This document shows positions 40,440 to 54,874 of a stretch of 64,000 bases of DNA, piece by piece. A program made the position numbers and the translations under genes. This stretch comes from Trematomus loennbergii. Lineage: Eukaryota; Chordata; Actinopteri; Perciformes; Nototheniidae. How positions within the stretch are numbered: position 1 is the stretch's first letter; each line of letters opens with the position of its first letter. The notes under the pieces are model-generated. The model was not told the DNA's origin. It was given only the letters and a program-made list of their open reading frames with translations, and ran no database searches. Location of the stretch: contig JAAOOA010000399.1 in the NCBI GenBank assembly GCA_012861695.1, positions 9,873,647 through 9,937,646 on the forward strand. The letters are read 5' to 3'.

Positions 40440-41120
40440 CTTTGTTAAACCTCCAGCCCTTTTGAATACATCTCACAACAAACAGAGAGGATGTACCCTA
40501 CAGTGGTGACCTGCTGGATGTGGCACAAATCCTTCTGCATTCCTGCTGCAGTGTGCTCCATGTGGGGTTCTCCGCCCGGCCCATTACACCATGAGGATCT
40601 CCTGTTGTCTTTAGGCTGATCCTGCGGGCCACAGGGAAACAAGGAGAGAGAGAAAAGGACATCACCTGAATAAAAAAAGCCCAACTCCTCATCATTTCAG
40701 GCTTTGCCCACATTTAAAGGATTATGCAGCTGGAGTCAGCAAAGGGTCACTGACAGAGTGTTCCTCTGGGTGGAAGCAGGCGAAGGACAGGGGCGGGCTA
40801 CATGGGATGGTGATGGGGGCTATACGAGAGGCTCAACCCCTCTGGATAAACTTGAGTTGCAGACTGTTGAGACTTGTGAGATTAGGATGGAGCCAAGTCT
40901 GCTACGCTGTGATCTGAAGGACAGGGCACGCCGCGGCCCGCCGTCCACTGAGCAACTTCCCAGACAAACCCCTGATTCTGACCCCCCCTTTGTTGTTTGC
41001 TTTGCTTTTCTTTGGCCAGATCTAAAGCGGGAGGGAACAGCCCGAAATGATGGGCTTAAGGTTTTTGTGAAGGATGGTTTATGTACATGGTGTCACTGGA
41101 AGGCCAAGGCAGTGATTTTG
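40440..41120. other. Complex intergenic block, no recognised gene
   Basis: GC-balanced sequence with several open frames, the longest 140 codons on the + strand at 40,704-41,126. None has a recognisable domain, exon-like splice sites or codon use that sets it apart, so I treat them as chance. Confidence 0.3.
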
Positions 41121-41689
41121 CGGTGATATTTTAAAATGGCTGAACCCACACACCACTGTATAAATCCGTATGATTGCATTTCAAAACCTTTTTTAATCTG
41201 ATGTCAGTTCCCACAGAGTTAATTTCCAACACAATTATTGCCAGTTATTTATTCTTGCCTATCTTGATCAAAATAGGAAATTATTTTTGTTTTCCAAGTA
41301 AACGTATCTATTGGAGATTGTAAAATATAGTGTTTACCTCAGGGAACATATGTAATCATAAAAACGTGTAATTATTGGATATTAAATTAAAAACTGTATA
41401 ATGATATAATGCTTAAAAGGGATACCTGGTTTTAATCAATGCAGGTCCTGTTATCTATATTTTCTATTGCAGCATTACAATTATCACATTTAGGAATTCA
41501 ATATATTCAAAATGAAGAAAATAGTTGGAAAAAATGCTAAATCTAGCGATTTGTAGAATATATTTAACAGCAAGCTTTTAAAGGAAAATACAACAACAAC
41601 ATTAATAATATTAATAAACTGCTGTGACAATACTTGTTTCTGTAGCAACAGCCTTAATAGTGTTGCAGCAGTATTTCTGCTCTAAAATA

Positions 41690-42110
41690 AGACTGAGCAT
41701 GTTTTCATTATTCCTGCAATTTGTTTTGAGCGCTGGGAAATATGGGTGACAGCGTTTTGACGCTCCACATCATTTACTTCCTCATTAAACTTCCCTTTGA
41801 ATTCCCACATACTCAATTATGGGAATGATTTGTTGCCCAAACTATTGCTTGTTATGCGCTTATTAAGCATTTCATTAAAGACTCTATTTCGTTTCTAATC
41901 AACAAGCGCACTTGGCTTTTGAAAAGCCAAAATAATTGCCTTATCAAAATAAATCCCATGATTTGTCATTTGTTAATCAGTCCATTTAGATGGCCTATAT
42001 CATATTACCCAGGCCAGTGATTTGCAAACGATTTGAGTATGCTTCCTGTTTAATGGCGTGGAAGAAATAAAGGGGCGATAATTCAATTTCACACCAATAC
42101 CTCGGGTAAT
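41690..42110. promoter_or_regulatory. Strong candidate conserved non-coding element
   Basis: Non-repetitive block with TTATGCGCTTATTAAGCATT, TTTCATTAAAGAC, TTTCTAATCAACAAGCGC, CAAAATAATTGCC and TTTGTTAATCAGTCC. Several TAAT/ATTA and AATCA cores are evenly spread, as in developmental enhancers. It lies 5.5-6 kb upstream of the msx1 start. Inference only. Confidence 0.35.
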
Positions 42111-42292
42111 TGAGATGTCTGTGATTGAACGCTGGAATGTTGTAAATTTAAAAGGCGCAGTTTTATCTAAGTTTTACAGAGGAGTGAACGGCAGGCAGGA
42201 GCACTGATACCGCCGCTCACACGATGAAATTATTTTGATTTTAAAGTCATGCAGAGGTCAGGGTGAGAGGGGTAGTGATGCTATCTGACTGA

Positions 42293-42428
<136 letters not shown>

Positions 42429-43139
42429 TTTCCATTTAAAGGCAACAGAAAAACACTCCAATAATGTGATTTAAGTATTTTTGTTAATTAAGCTTATTTA
42501 GAGTTCCTCGTCTTGAGTATTTTATTCTATTTTAATGCTAAATATAATTTAACACACACACACTTAATACTATAATATAATAAGTAACTATAATATAATG
42601 ATAATGTAGCTGCTAAAAATAATAACATAAGTGTTGAATAGCAATGATTTGGATAGTCAATATGAGGTGGATGGATCACTTAACTAATTTATAAATGTGG
42701 TTATCAAACTAACAAAGTAAAGTAATAAAAAATGCAACTAATCTATTAAGAAATGCACATCACGTGTGCAGTTATGCTGCCAAGTCTATTAAATAGATAA
42801 GGCAGGTTTTATGAGATTTTTTCAATATATTGTCATTTAGATGAAGATTTAAAATGATAAAGCACAAAGTCAGGAAAGTAACCCAGTGATTTTAGAACAA
42901 TTTAACAATTATTAGTATAAGACATTACTGAAAATAATAAATAGCCTACCAAATTATAGCACATTTATTAATGTCATTAGTCTATAATTATTAAACTACA
43001 TAATAACGTTGATCATAATTTGTCGACAAGCATTAATTTATAGTTCCTATAACAGTAAAGCGGTTTTTAAATTGGCGCATTGATATTAAACCAAGAGTGA
43101 TGCGGTCACAGGTGTGTGTTTAAGTAATTCTGCGGTTAA

Positions 43140-43331
43140 CAGCCAATCAGAGCCAAGTTTCGGAACTGTTCAACAGTCTACTGATGTGCCGAAACACTTG
43201 GATTTCAACCAAAACACACTCTTCTTATCTGACTTACAGTCAACAGAGGGAATACAGTTTCATATGTTTTATTTCAAACAACCTTAAATCGTTAGGCGTC
43301 ATTTCCGAGTGACTTTGAATCGATGCAGGGT
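43140..43331 (+). promoter_or_regulatory. Possible promoter and first exon of an unrecognised transcript
   Basis: A good CCAAT box, AGCCAATCAGAG (CCAAT at 43,143-43,147), is followed about 180 bases later by a strong splice donor, GATGCAGG before GTAAGT (GT at 43,330-43,331). CpG-containing sequence follows to 43,730. No coding frame is evident. This could be a non-coding transcript, or chance. Confidence 0.2.
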
Positions 43332-44579
43332 AAGTCATTCTTTTGAAAGACTAACAATATGGCCCCCCGCTAGGCTGGCGACAACGTTTTCTTTTTTTCT
43401 CAGCCGCACGAGGTTTTTTTATCATCACCGTGGGACACATTCATCCTGCCTGTCAGCCGGGGAGAGGTGAGGGAGATGAATGGCGAATAAAGTTCACTAT
43501 AAGCGGTGGATCTGATTGACTTACAGAGTTAATAATTCGAAAACTATTCCCTGCTCTTCTTCTCTTGAAGTCGTTTAATCGTTGAAGCTTTAAATGCATT
43601 TATCACCGGTCCGGGACCCAGCCAGCCAGCCTTCACGTGGAGTGTTTCTTCTCCGAGCTGCTGCTGTTTCCATGCTGTTCACCGAGGCTGCAGGGGGACG
43701 AGCTGCTTTAACTTCAAATACTGTTGAGTCTGTATGAAACAAATAAATAAAATGGAATGCTAACTCTTATGTAATTGACATAACACTTATTTCACATTAA
43801 TTCATATATAGTTCATATTCTTATATTTTGACTGACTTATAATAACTGTTTGTGGCAATATTTGAGTTAGTAAAACATGCTATTATAGAAAATCACTATG
43901 ATGTGTTTTTATTAAATTTCAAAGCTACCCAGGTTTTCTGATTATTAAAACTATGATAATTATTTCTAAATGCCATAATCGGTGACATATACCTGTGGAT
44001 GATTTGGTTGTATCATCTTACATTGTATTGTCAATGAAAGGTTTATTATCAAATGCAAATGGTATTTCTTAAAATATAAAATGCAGTATTTAATATTTAA
44101 ACAGGCACTTATAATATAGGCTAGGAGGTAGACTATAGGCCTATTACAAGGTTTCTTTTTGTGTCTTCGGATTAAAGGAACATAAACTGGTTCGGGGGTG
44201 ACTTTTGGACTTGGGACACATACACCTGCCAAATGGACTGAAGCTGGTCTGCAGGCGAACCTGTGAGCCAGAGTGTGAATGGCATGTTGAAGCTTAAATG
44301 ACCGAGAGGCATTGTTACTTACTGGCAGCAAAGTGCTCCGATTCGCCTGATTGCGCTAATTGCTTTGAAATAAGATACATTATGTATAATTATGCAGACC
44401 TCGAGATAGACTGCAGGCTGTTTCCTATCAACTCCCCGAGGTGCATCATAAAGTTCACATTTTCCTAAAATCACTGAAATGTTAAACTTTTTTTTCTTTC
44501 TAAAATGTGACAAACAAATTCACTTCTAACATTGTAAACTGGCACACATTTTACCACATTTAAAATATGACCAGGGTTT

Positions 44580-44960
44580 AGGATTCATACTCACGTGAGT
44601 GCATTGTCCCCACACGAAAGTCGTTTACTCTCACCAAGTGCAAATATTTTGCCTGAAAATGCCTTTTGACATCGACCCTCCCTTTTATGTCTTTACAGTC
44701 TAAATTGACAGACCTTGCATGAAAAGGGTTAAGACAACTTTGAGAGGAGGCAACAATGGGCCTTTGTGCGAGAGTCCCTGCCTCCTGACTGGGAATCAAA
44801 GTAGTTTATAAAGTGAAATAAAGGCCCGATGAGCCTAACAGTTGTTTTGTACCTCAGCTCGGCCCTCATTTGTTGCCTTGGGATTTAAATAAAACGGTAT
44901 GGTAATCGCCTTCTTCATGGCACATCAGTCTTCTTAAAGGCCACTGTTTGGGATGCTAAT
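44580..44960. promoter_or_regulatory. Candidate conserved non-coding element
   Basis: About 3 kb upstream of msx1. Contains GTGCAAATATTTTGCC (octamer-like), CTAAATTGACAGACC, GGAATCAAAGTAG and GGTATGGTAATCGCC in non-repetitive sequence. Inference only. Confidence 0.3.
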
Positions 44961-45389
44961 TGCTAGCAACGTTGTTTTCCAGCACCACTGTCCCTCTGTG
45001 CACAAGACAAATAAAGTGGAGACAAAATAACAAACAGGTTAAATAGAGGTTCATCAAAATCAACTTCTGGGCAAGTTAATAAATCATCAAGTAAAGACAA
45101 GTTAGAAGTGTGAAGCAGACATCATAAATAAAACAAATGTTATTTGATTATTGCATGAAGTATTTTTTTCATCAACTTCATTATATTATCAAATCAGAAG
45201 TCAGGGAAACACAGTGGGAATAGTAGCCCTATAGGCTATAACATATCTGCAGTGTTTCGGAATCAATATGATTTATGGGTTTCTGAACGAGTACACACCA
45301 GCAGGAAAAATTAGCAGGCTACGCGTTGTTGCTGCACGTTAACAAACTGCACACGTTAATGCGTCTCATGTGTGCCTATTTGTGTTTAC

Positions 45390-45620
45390 GCACACACGTT
45401 TAACGAGTTGGTGTTGGAGGACGGGTTAAGTGTTCCACCCCCGAGCTGAGGGGACTTCAGACGGACGCGGCGGCCCCGGAGACTCCGGTGACTTCAAAGC
45501 TTTTCGGAGCAATGCCACTCGTTCCAGGTTAGAGGCTTTAAGTGTTTCCAAACACACTGCAGCTGCACGTGGAGGCCCTGCTACCTGCACACACACAGGA
45601 TGTGCTGCTGAGGAAATGAT
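45390..45620. other. CpG-rich stretch 2 kb upstream of msx1
   Basis: Locally high in CpG (for example GGACGCGGCGGCCCCGGAG). The short frame here is not protein-like. It may be part of an upstream CpG island. Confidence 0.3.
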
Positions 45621-46369
45621 AAATTAAGACTTGTGTTAAGTTTTTTTTTTCTACATAGAAGGTTATCTGTTGTCAAATGCAAAACGACTATTAGGAAACA
45701 CCTGAGGCTGCGATTTAAATATGAACGTGGAAACCGGAAATCACTCTATGCCTGTTATCTCTATTTTCAAAGAGATAACTTGTATTGATTTATTATCCTA
45801 ATACATGTCACATTTTTATTTTATATTTATAAGAGTAACAAGATAATTTTATTTGATTCTACTTCCTCTCAAATTACCATAATAAAAAACCTCTCCAAAT
45901 AGTGAATTATTTACCTTATCGTGTCATCTTTATTGCTCATGGATGCAAAGCAGGTAAGTACGTGCCAGGTAAAATAACAGTGTCACTTTGAAATGTTAAT
46001 TGCAATGTTCAAGCCAGGAAAGACATTCATCATTTCAATGCTATAGGCAACAGCACAAGATTAAACTTTATGAGGCAGTGGTTTGGGGTCCACGTACCCC
46101 TGTGGTCCTGCAAAGGGTTTATTCATTCCCTTTGGTAACGTATGGCACAGTGACAGACAGATTATGAGGACGATTGGTTTGAGGTCTCACAACCACCAAC
46201 TGTATTTAACGCCTCACATACTCCTGCACAAAAAGCAAAAAACACTCCTCAGACAGGGATCTGTGGTCCAGTGTGTAGATGTTGGGAAACACATCGAGGA
46301 ATCCTTTCAGTGAAGGGACGCTGACCTTTTCTTCAGAAGAGCCTTACTTTTACACCGACCATAGCGCTC

Positions 46370-47060
46370 ATTTGAATAGACGGAAATGGCGTGCGATCGG
46401 CTGGGAAAAAGCTAATTTTTCAGGCTGAATGGCTCAGTGTCCCTGGGCTAGGGCGGGCAGCGGAGGAGGCGGTGCTGCGCTCTCGGTGCGGGTTCAACTC
46501 CTTCAATAGTCTCCCTAAAGCCGGGCGCTTTGATCCGAGCGCTGCTGGCGCCTAAAAACAACATAACTTGTCTGCCATTAGGGAGACTGACAAATCGTGA
46601 CAGATTGTTTATGCTTGGCAATTAGCGACGCAGACGCTTTCATGAGAACTGACTTCACAGCAAAAAAGGTGAACAATATTCAGGCATTTCAATAATTTAA
46701 GTGAGAATATGTTTTTGGTATGAATTCAAAATGTACCATAGTTCACCTTGCCCATATATCCAGATTAGCCTACTATTTTCTGCAATGAATACAACAACAA
46801 CAAAAATCCCCTATTTTTAAGGACTGTGCGTAATGGGGAGATAAATAGCATACCCAGGTAAATCAATGACAGTCCTGGGTTAGATCTCTCCCTGGCTCCA
46901 CGGTGCCTCCTCCCCCTTGCCCCGCGACTCCACATCATTTTTGACTTTAATGGAAGTAGTCAAAGGGGGAAAATCCTACTGATCCCTCCCCCAAGCCCGA
47001 TAATTACCCCTAAATGACTGCGAAGGCCTGTGTGTTTCAATCTGATTAGAGCCCCGCAGC
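46370..47060 (+). promoter_or_regulatory. Candidate proximal enhancer block of msx1
   Basis: Two GC-rich, non-repetitive segments 0.55-1.25 kb upstream of the start codon. The first holds CTTTGATC at 46,528-46,535, a close match to the TCF/LEF consensus, the palindrome GGCGCC nearby, and TGCCATTAGGGAGACTGAC then GGCAATTAGCG. The second holds AAATCAATGACAGTCC, GTCAAAGGGGG, GATAATTACCCC and CTGATTAGAGCC. Msx genes are known BMP and Wnt targets, which fits, but function here is inferred. Confidence 0.4.
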
Positions 47061-47439
47061 CATCAATAAACAGCGCGCTGCAAGAGGTTCATCACATAAA
47101 GAGGCAGCAGTAAACTGTTGTGCAACATTCAAGACTCACTCCAGCCAGATTTAGCACATTGCCAAAAGCAGTCATCATGTGAATAAAGCATGTCAAAATG
47201 TTCAGGAAAGAAAAGTTATAAAAGAGCAGAAATAAGAATAGAAATGCCTACTGCTTTCATAAAATGTCAATAACTTAATGGGAGGATAATTATAGGGTAT
47301 GCATCATTTTGTGGGATTTAGTTAATGAAACCATGGCCCATTAAGAGTGGGTTGTTTACGTTCATCTGAAGTTTTTTTTTCTGTGACTATTGTTAACTTC
47401 CCCACTGTGATTCTTTTTTTAAGTCCAGGTCCAGCCCAT

Positions 47440-47609
47440 CTCGCCCCTGATTGGCCGCCTCTCTCTCCACGCCTGCCTTATTATATCCCTGCACTCCAAT
47501 TTGGTCACATAAACATGAGGATAACCGTCACCTTAGGGCGCAGCGCAGTAACTTTGCTTAACTCTTTGCACTGTATCCACGAGAGTCAACTAGTGCCATT
47601 CGGACCTGT
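47440..47609 (+). promoter_or_regulatory. msx1: msx1 core promoter and 5' UTR
   Basis: Two CCAAT-type boxes, GATTGG at 47,449-47,454 (reverse orientation) and CCAAT at 47,496-47,500, flank an AT-rich TATA-like TTATTATAT at 47,478-47,486. Transcription would then start near 47,510, giving a 5' UTR of about 100 bases before the ATG at 47,610. Confidence 0.45.
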
Positions 47610-48648
<1,039 letters not shown>

Positions 48649-49460
48649 CATGGATGAAGGACAAGGGGAAAGTGCAGTGGGACAAAAGGGGGTTTAGACT
48701 ACTTTCTGAGGGCTCCGAGCAAGAAGAGGGGCCCGAGGACAGGTGACTTTTTACTAAATAAAGAGGCATCCTGGCGGTGAGCTCAGTGTCAAGTCCTGTC
48801 AGGGGGCCAAGACCTCCAAACTGACCCCCTTCTGAGGAGCTTGATGTTTATCCACTTCTCTTGACCTCGCCAGTAAGTTCACACACTGCAAAAATAATCC
48901 AACTTTATTAGTCACTTAATCTTGAGTCTTAAATCTGTTTTTTGTCAGTTTACTTAATTATAATGCCAATCAATAGATATCTTATTTCAGAAAGTAATCT
49001 GAGAGTGAGACCAAATGACTTTAAGGTGGACATTTTTGCGGTGCAGAAGTGGACAACATTGCAGTAGGTGAAGTGTGGACAGTAAAGTATGGACAATCTC
49101 TGTGCCACAATGTGTGAAAGATAGCCCATCATACCATCAGGTAGAAGGGCTATTAAACCAGCTTCTATGAGTAAGTGGGACTCCGCTCAGCATGACATTT
49201 TGCCCCAACAAACTTATTTTAGGATTTCATCAGTGGTCTGCTGTCACACTGCAAAAAAACAAACACTTTCGTATCAATGCGTAATGCTCTTTGGAGAACC
49301 ACAGCATTTGTTTTTATAACAACACTGTCTGTTGTTGGAATGATTCCCTTCGGAAGGGATATGTGTACTGTAAAATATTGTATATATTTGAAGAATATCC
49401 TCATTTATATTATGAATATATTTGTGACATAACTTAACAATAAATTGTTTATCTTTTTCA
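48649..49460 (+). other. msx1: msx1 3' UTR (probable)
   Basis: AATAAA signals occur at 48,757-48,762 and 49,439-49,444. The AT-rich text between them, with TACTGTAAAATATTGTATAT, suits a long UTR ending near 49,460. Which signal is used cannot be told from sequence. Confidence 0.5.
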
Positions 49461-50229
49461 TTAAGTATTTGTTCGTTTGACTGACACTCGCATGGTGGCT
49501 TTATATTTTTGCAAAGCGGAGAACTGCTTATAATAGCCTATATGTATATTTTTACAATTTTAGTAGTTTTAGTTGTAGTTTAGTTTATATATTTTTTTAC
49601 AATTCTATATCTATTTTAGGATCAAGTCTGGGCCTGTTGTGAGTCTTAATATTGGACATAGCATCTTGAGACAAACAATTTCATGGGAAAATACACAACG
49701 GGAATTATATTTACCAGGCCGGTTCAAATCATGTTAAAAAATAGGAATATCAAACAGCACATTTGAATATTATCCTATTTGAAATATCATGGAGACTTTT
49801 ATGGATTTTTGTGACCCATGCCATAACAATATTGACAGCATAATGTCTTAAATTTAAACCTTTCTGCAGCAGGTATTTCAGCCATGCAGTGCTGATGTGC
49901 AGTGTGCATTTACACTTGTCACATCTTATTTAAAGGAATGTCTTGCTACAGCTGCTGCCTATTGCTTTGAAACAACTAACCTAGATTTTGGTTGGCGCCA
50001 GCAGAGTTTAGGGGTGGAGATGTTGAGGAGGGGGGGCTGACAACCAGTTGTGCTGACTTCAAAACACACCGATAAATATTGAAGATCACTTCTTCTCTGG
50101 GCTAAATCGCATGTAAACAATCTACAAGGGTGTTATTATGGAGTGTTTAGGGTGTAAAATGAGCTAGGTGACACCCCATTATGGAGAATATAGGGTGTTA
50201 CAACCAAGAAAATATTTCCTCCTTCAGAT

Positions 50230-50560
50230 GAGTCATTTTCTGCCATCAAGAAGACTTAGATGACAAAACAGGGATAGGGAGAAAATTACAGGCATGCACT
50301 CCACGGCAGTTTTTAAAAGCTTTCTCTCGAGTTCTGTGCCATTCAGGCAGGGGTTAAATTGGAGTAAAAATAATTGCTGTAATGAGCAAAGGCAATCTGC
50401 CGCAGACGGAGGCCGGCTCCAGCGAGGCTGTAGCTCCAGGCAAGGCGGAACTTTTATCATTCCTAAAATGTCAACGGGGGACTGGGACGTGCAACACTCC
50501 TGACTCTGCTGTGATTTCCTCTGCGCTGACACGCTGCTGTCCTGCAGTCAGGGCTGGGGA
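50230..50560. promoter_or_regulatory. Candidate conserved non-coding element downstream of msx1
   Basis: Balanced block about 1.6 kb beyond the msx1 stop with AAAATAATTGCTGTAATGAG, GCAAAGGCAATCTGCCG and a CpG-containing middle. Short frames on both strands are not protein-like. Inference only. Confidence 0.28.
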
Positions 50561-53063
50561 GTAAGACATGTATTCAAGGATTGTACTTAGAAGAACATAG
50601 TGTGTCAAAAGGTACTCGAGTATTTCCATTTTATGATTTTTTTTTTACTACACTACAATTATCTAACACTCGGTTGCTTCCTTTTCAATAACAATAAACC
50701 CACGATGTGCATTACGATATGATGCAGTAATTTATTATAATCCACACCGTTTTATAGGTATCTTAAATTGGCTGACAAACTATACGATTACAATGCTTTT
50801 ACATTGGTAGTGATATAAACAAATCACAATAACATCCTAGTTCAGTGAAAATAAATGTTCTCTGTGATGACTTTTTCTTTTGATAGATTAAATATTCATA
50901 ACATACTTCGCTCATAGTTACATAAGTAACATTTTGAATTCAATGTCATATTTCTACTTTTACTTATGGGTCTGGGTACCTTTTCCACAACTGCTCTCAT
51001 AGTGTAATTTAATCTAAATATAAAAACACGGTATTAAATAACATTCAGAGTGCATTTTCCTCTCACAATCTCCGCTCCTCTATGTCTAGAAGTAGGAAGC
51101 ATGAATTAATACATAATCCCTGACAATGCGTTTAAATCACATGGATGGACGCACTATCTGAAAAGAAGAGAAACTTGACACAAAAGAGCCAAAGGGGATC
51201 TGTCTATTCTTTCAACTCTTTCTTTCTTTTGTCTGCCGCCCTCAATCTCGCCAGGACTTCAACAGAAAACAAAACTTACTTGTTTATATCATCCAAAAGA
51301 TCACACGACACTGTTTGACTCTGTAGTTAAAAGCCCTTGATCCCCAATAAAAGGGAGAATGGGTTATTAGAAGTCTGCTCTGCAGCTCGAATAAATGGTT
51401 ATTAAGGCGGAGGATTTAGGGGATGTTTAATCGACATTTAACCTTTATTATCCTGTTTTTCTCCATAAGATGTATAGGCCTAAAGAGGACACGAAATTAG
51501 ACTTTACGAGACAAATTATTAGCCTATAGGTTATTGAAGAAAGTATAGCCATACATCTCTGAATATTTTTAAACAAACATTGTTTAAAAAAACTTGTATT
51601 GTTTAGCTAAACGTAAATTGCAAAGACCCATAATGTGATTTTTTCTGTTGAAATCTGTTTCCCTAAAAAAAACAATTTGCACAAATATATATTTAAATGT
51701 TAACATAAACAAGTAGAGGATTTAACCTTTATGCTACTTGATCATTAATTACGTTTTATACAAAAAATAATATAGTTTATAATGATTTGAAACCAGTTAA
51801 TTTAATGAAGACAAACAGAAATGTAACGTTATTTCTTCTGCATTGGTTATTATCGGTAGCATTTTGTCATTTAATACAACATATTAGACACAATATTGTC
51901 CGTTTTATAGGGTAATGAACCGAATATTTACCAAACAAGTGCATTATTATAATATGAAATGCGGAGGAAAGATGAATTCACATAATTTTCAAGACAAAAT
52001 CCTTTGAATACACAAGTTATTTTCTCTTGTTTCCAGATACCACACCACCACCTTCTGTTCGGAGTTGGAGTAGCCCTAAATAAAAACAATATTTTTCGTT
52101 TCGAAAAACAAGTTTAAAGCTGGAAAATATACATTAAAAATGTACCGCACTTTAATCTACTCAACTAAATATTAATTTAATCCAGCTAAGCCTAAATGAA
52201 TAACATTAATATCCCTCAGCAAACTTTAGGCATCATGTTTAATTTAGGAACATCCGAACGGTGAGTGAACAAACCAAAACAATAATAATTGTTTTCAAAT
52301 ATGATTCGCAATGATCATTTGCAGCAAAAAAAAAAACGTAGGCCTACTTTTTATAACAGCCGCCGAAACGAACTTTTTAAGATGCTGAGACTTCACCTTC
52401 AGTCTCATGATGAGATTTCATCTGTTCACGTTTTAAAGGGCAAATAAAAGTTACATTTCGCCATTAATTATTCGTCAGACTCTGATCATAATAGAGTAGG
52501 AGGAGGAATGGTTAATATTTCCATTCAAAATACAAGTAGGCCTACTACTACAAATATAATGGACAACCAACCTGAACGCACAGCCACGTGTTTGCTCTGC
52601 ATCACATTATGCTACGGACTCATGCAGCAAGAATGTTATAAATCAATGTTCACTAACCAGCAGAGATATCATCACCAGTCTCCTGCGGCGGCCTGTATCA
52701 AAAGGACATAATGTCAACCTCCTGCAGAAACCAGATGTTCTTACAGAAATATTATAGAAAGGTCATATATAGAAAAACAAAAGGAATGCTTACAGCAAGT
52801 TCAGACTGTCATGGAAAAAGTCAAATTAAGAATATAGGAAATATGATTTGGTTGAACTTTTTTGTTTGGCCGCATGCCATCAAGGGGATGAACGTTTTAA
52901 CAATATATTGAGTTATAAACACTGCTTATACCATTTATCACTACTTACCTGATGTGTTGATCAGCGTGAGTCACTCTGTAATAGCAACCTACAAGTAGAG
53001 TTTACCATTTTAAAATGACTCATCATAAACCTCTTCATGTTGTGCTTGTAAGTCCTGCAATGT

Positions 53064-53077
53064 CCTCTAGGGGGCAG
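53064..53077 (+). promoter_or_regulatory. CTCF-like motif
   Basis: CCTCTAGGGGGCAG matches the CTCF core (CCNSNAGRKGGCRS type) at nearly every position, in forward orientation. It lies between msx1 and cytl1 and could mark a domain boundary. Confidence 0.5.
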
Positions 53078-53569
53078 GGGTGTCATGGTTGATTTGGATT
53101 CATTTGAGAATTTGGCCACTAACAATATTGACTTCTGATATATCAATAAGGTAATCTCCCATTGATCATAACTGAGGTTTGGTGAACTTGTTAGACCTTT
53201 GCTATCAGAATTCCTCCACTGACCCTTCATTAAACACCTCAGTGTGCAAACCAGTGGAACAGTTGAGCGTTTATTTAGTAGGCCTTGCTGACAGGAGGGG
53301 AAGCTTTGTTCTAATATGTGAGAGTTTAGGACCTCAACCAAATTTACTCAGCAGCGTAATTACAAATGTGTGCCAATAATCTATTGGAAATTAAAGTGGG
53401 AAAAACATTTTCTTATGTGGACTAATGAGGCAACATTTCTCTTAAGATGCAATAAAAGTGCTAAATGTGATGGAAAATTGCCTGGAAAACCACATAAACA
53501 AAATTGCATAACCAATGCTTTAATGTAAATGGGTTTCTGATCTGTCCTTTACAAGGTAATTTATTTCAC

Positions 53570-53850
53570 CAAAGCAGAGAATGATTGCTGTCACCCTTCG
53601 GCTAAGTTGTTGTTGTTTTTATTGTGCAGCATTTTTGGTGCTGTGTCCCAGAACATTATACTTTGTTAAATTACCTGGCCGCCTGCGGTCTTAATGTTCT
53701 GTTCTCGTTTTGCCTTAATGAAACAAAATAAAGTGGATTCTGCAGCCCTCTAATGATGATCAATAAGCACCGTAATTAAGCTTTATAAGCCCACTGTGGG
53801 CTGATTTCTTAACAAGCCACATGCTGCTGAGCTCACTAACATTCCTGTTT
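53570..53850. promoter_or_regulatory. Candidate conserved non-coding element
   Basis: Non-repetitive block with GAATGATTGCTGTCACCC, TTAAATTACCTGGCCGCC, CCTCTAATGATGATCAATAA and CCGTAATTAAGCTTTATAAG. Inference only. Confidence 0.27.
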
Positions 53851-54874
53851 TTGTTGGGGTTAGTTCATTAACATTGAGCGGTTCAGACCTGATAGTTTAG
53901 AACTGCAACAACTTCATTCTTGGCTCAGGATATGTTCTTGAAACATGGGTTCAAATTAAACTGCTGGCTGTTAAATGATTATAAACTATAGTTAATATGT
54001 GTTGTCAGATTTAAATAATCTTCTAGACAGGACTGATGGAGCTGTGAGAGTTTTTTTAGTACCAGTTTTGATCCAGTTTTCTGCCATTATTGTGATATTA
54101 GAACAATAAAATATTGTGCAATTAGAAGGTTTGCTGCTTCAAATACCGCAACATTATTACAACTTTGAGTCTGTCATTCATGTCCTTGTCTATTTAATAA
54201 AACGTATATATATTTTGTTTTAGTGCATTTGCTTCTCCTAATAAAAATACTGTTAATTAGTTCTCATCACAGCAGGCAATACTTTTAACCTTTTCAACAT
54301 AATGGCTTCAGATTTTATTCTTTTTTGACATATTCTTGAGCTGCGTCTCACCTATAAAATCTCTGAATTGATATTAATTACAGAATCAAACACAAAGAGA
54401 GAAACATCTTCAGTCTGTCAGGGTCACCTATATATACAGTTTATTGTACTGATTTATCAGCAGCATAAAATAGTAGAAATATTTTCTTGTCTGATGTGGC
54501 AACATGAAACTAAAACAAATAGCACCACCTTGTGACAGATCAAGGCACTGTCATACACCGTGTGAGGATAAACCTTCAATATCTAAATGGATGACCTTTA
54601 CATGGATGGCCTCTTATTCCTGACGAGCCTCATCCAGGAACACTGCAGATCCTGGTTTTCTGTTACCTAAACAACCCTAAAGATGACTGAGAGCATTTAA
54701 ACTGTGCTCAGCAGGTTTTCAGCAGTCTTGCATCCTGCACAATGCAACCCGACTAACACTATGTAATCTTGCATAATGGCTTCAGGCCTAACACATGAAA
54801 AATAAATGGCACAACAGCTACAGTGTATGGGCAAATTAACAGTATATTGCTGCTTTTCTGAAATGCAGAATATG

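Noticed and set aside
40704..41126. 140-codon + strand frame
   Set aside because: No domain, no homologue that I recognise and no neighbouring exon; within the length expected by chance in GC-balanced sequence.
54526..54545. CTCF-like CACCACCTTGTGACAG
   Set aside because: Three mismatches to the core, including at key G positions; much weaker than the sites at 53,064 and 62,238.
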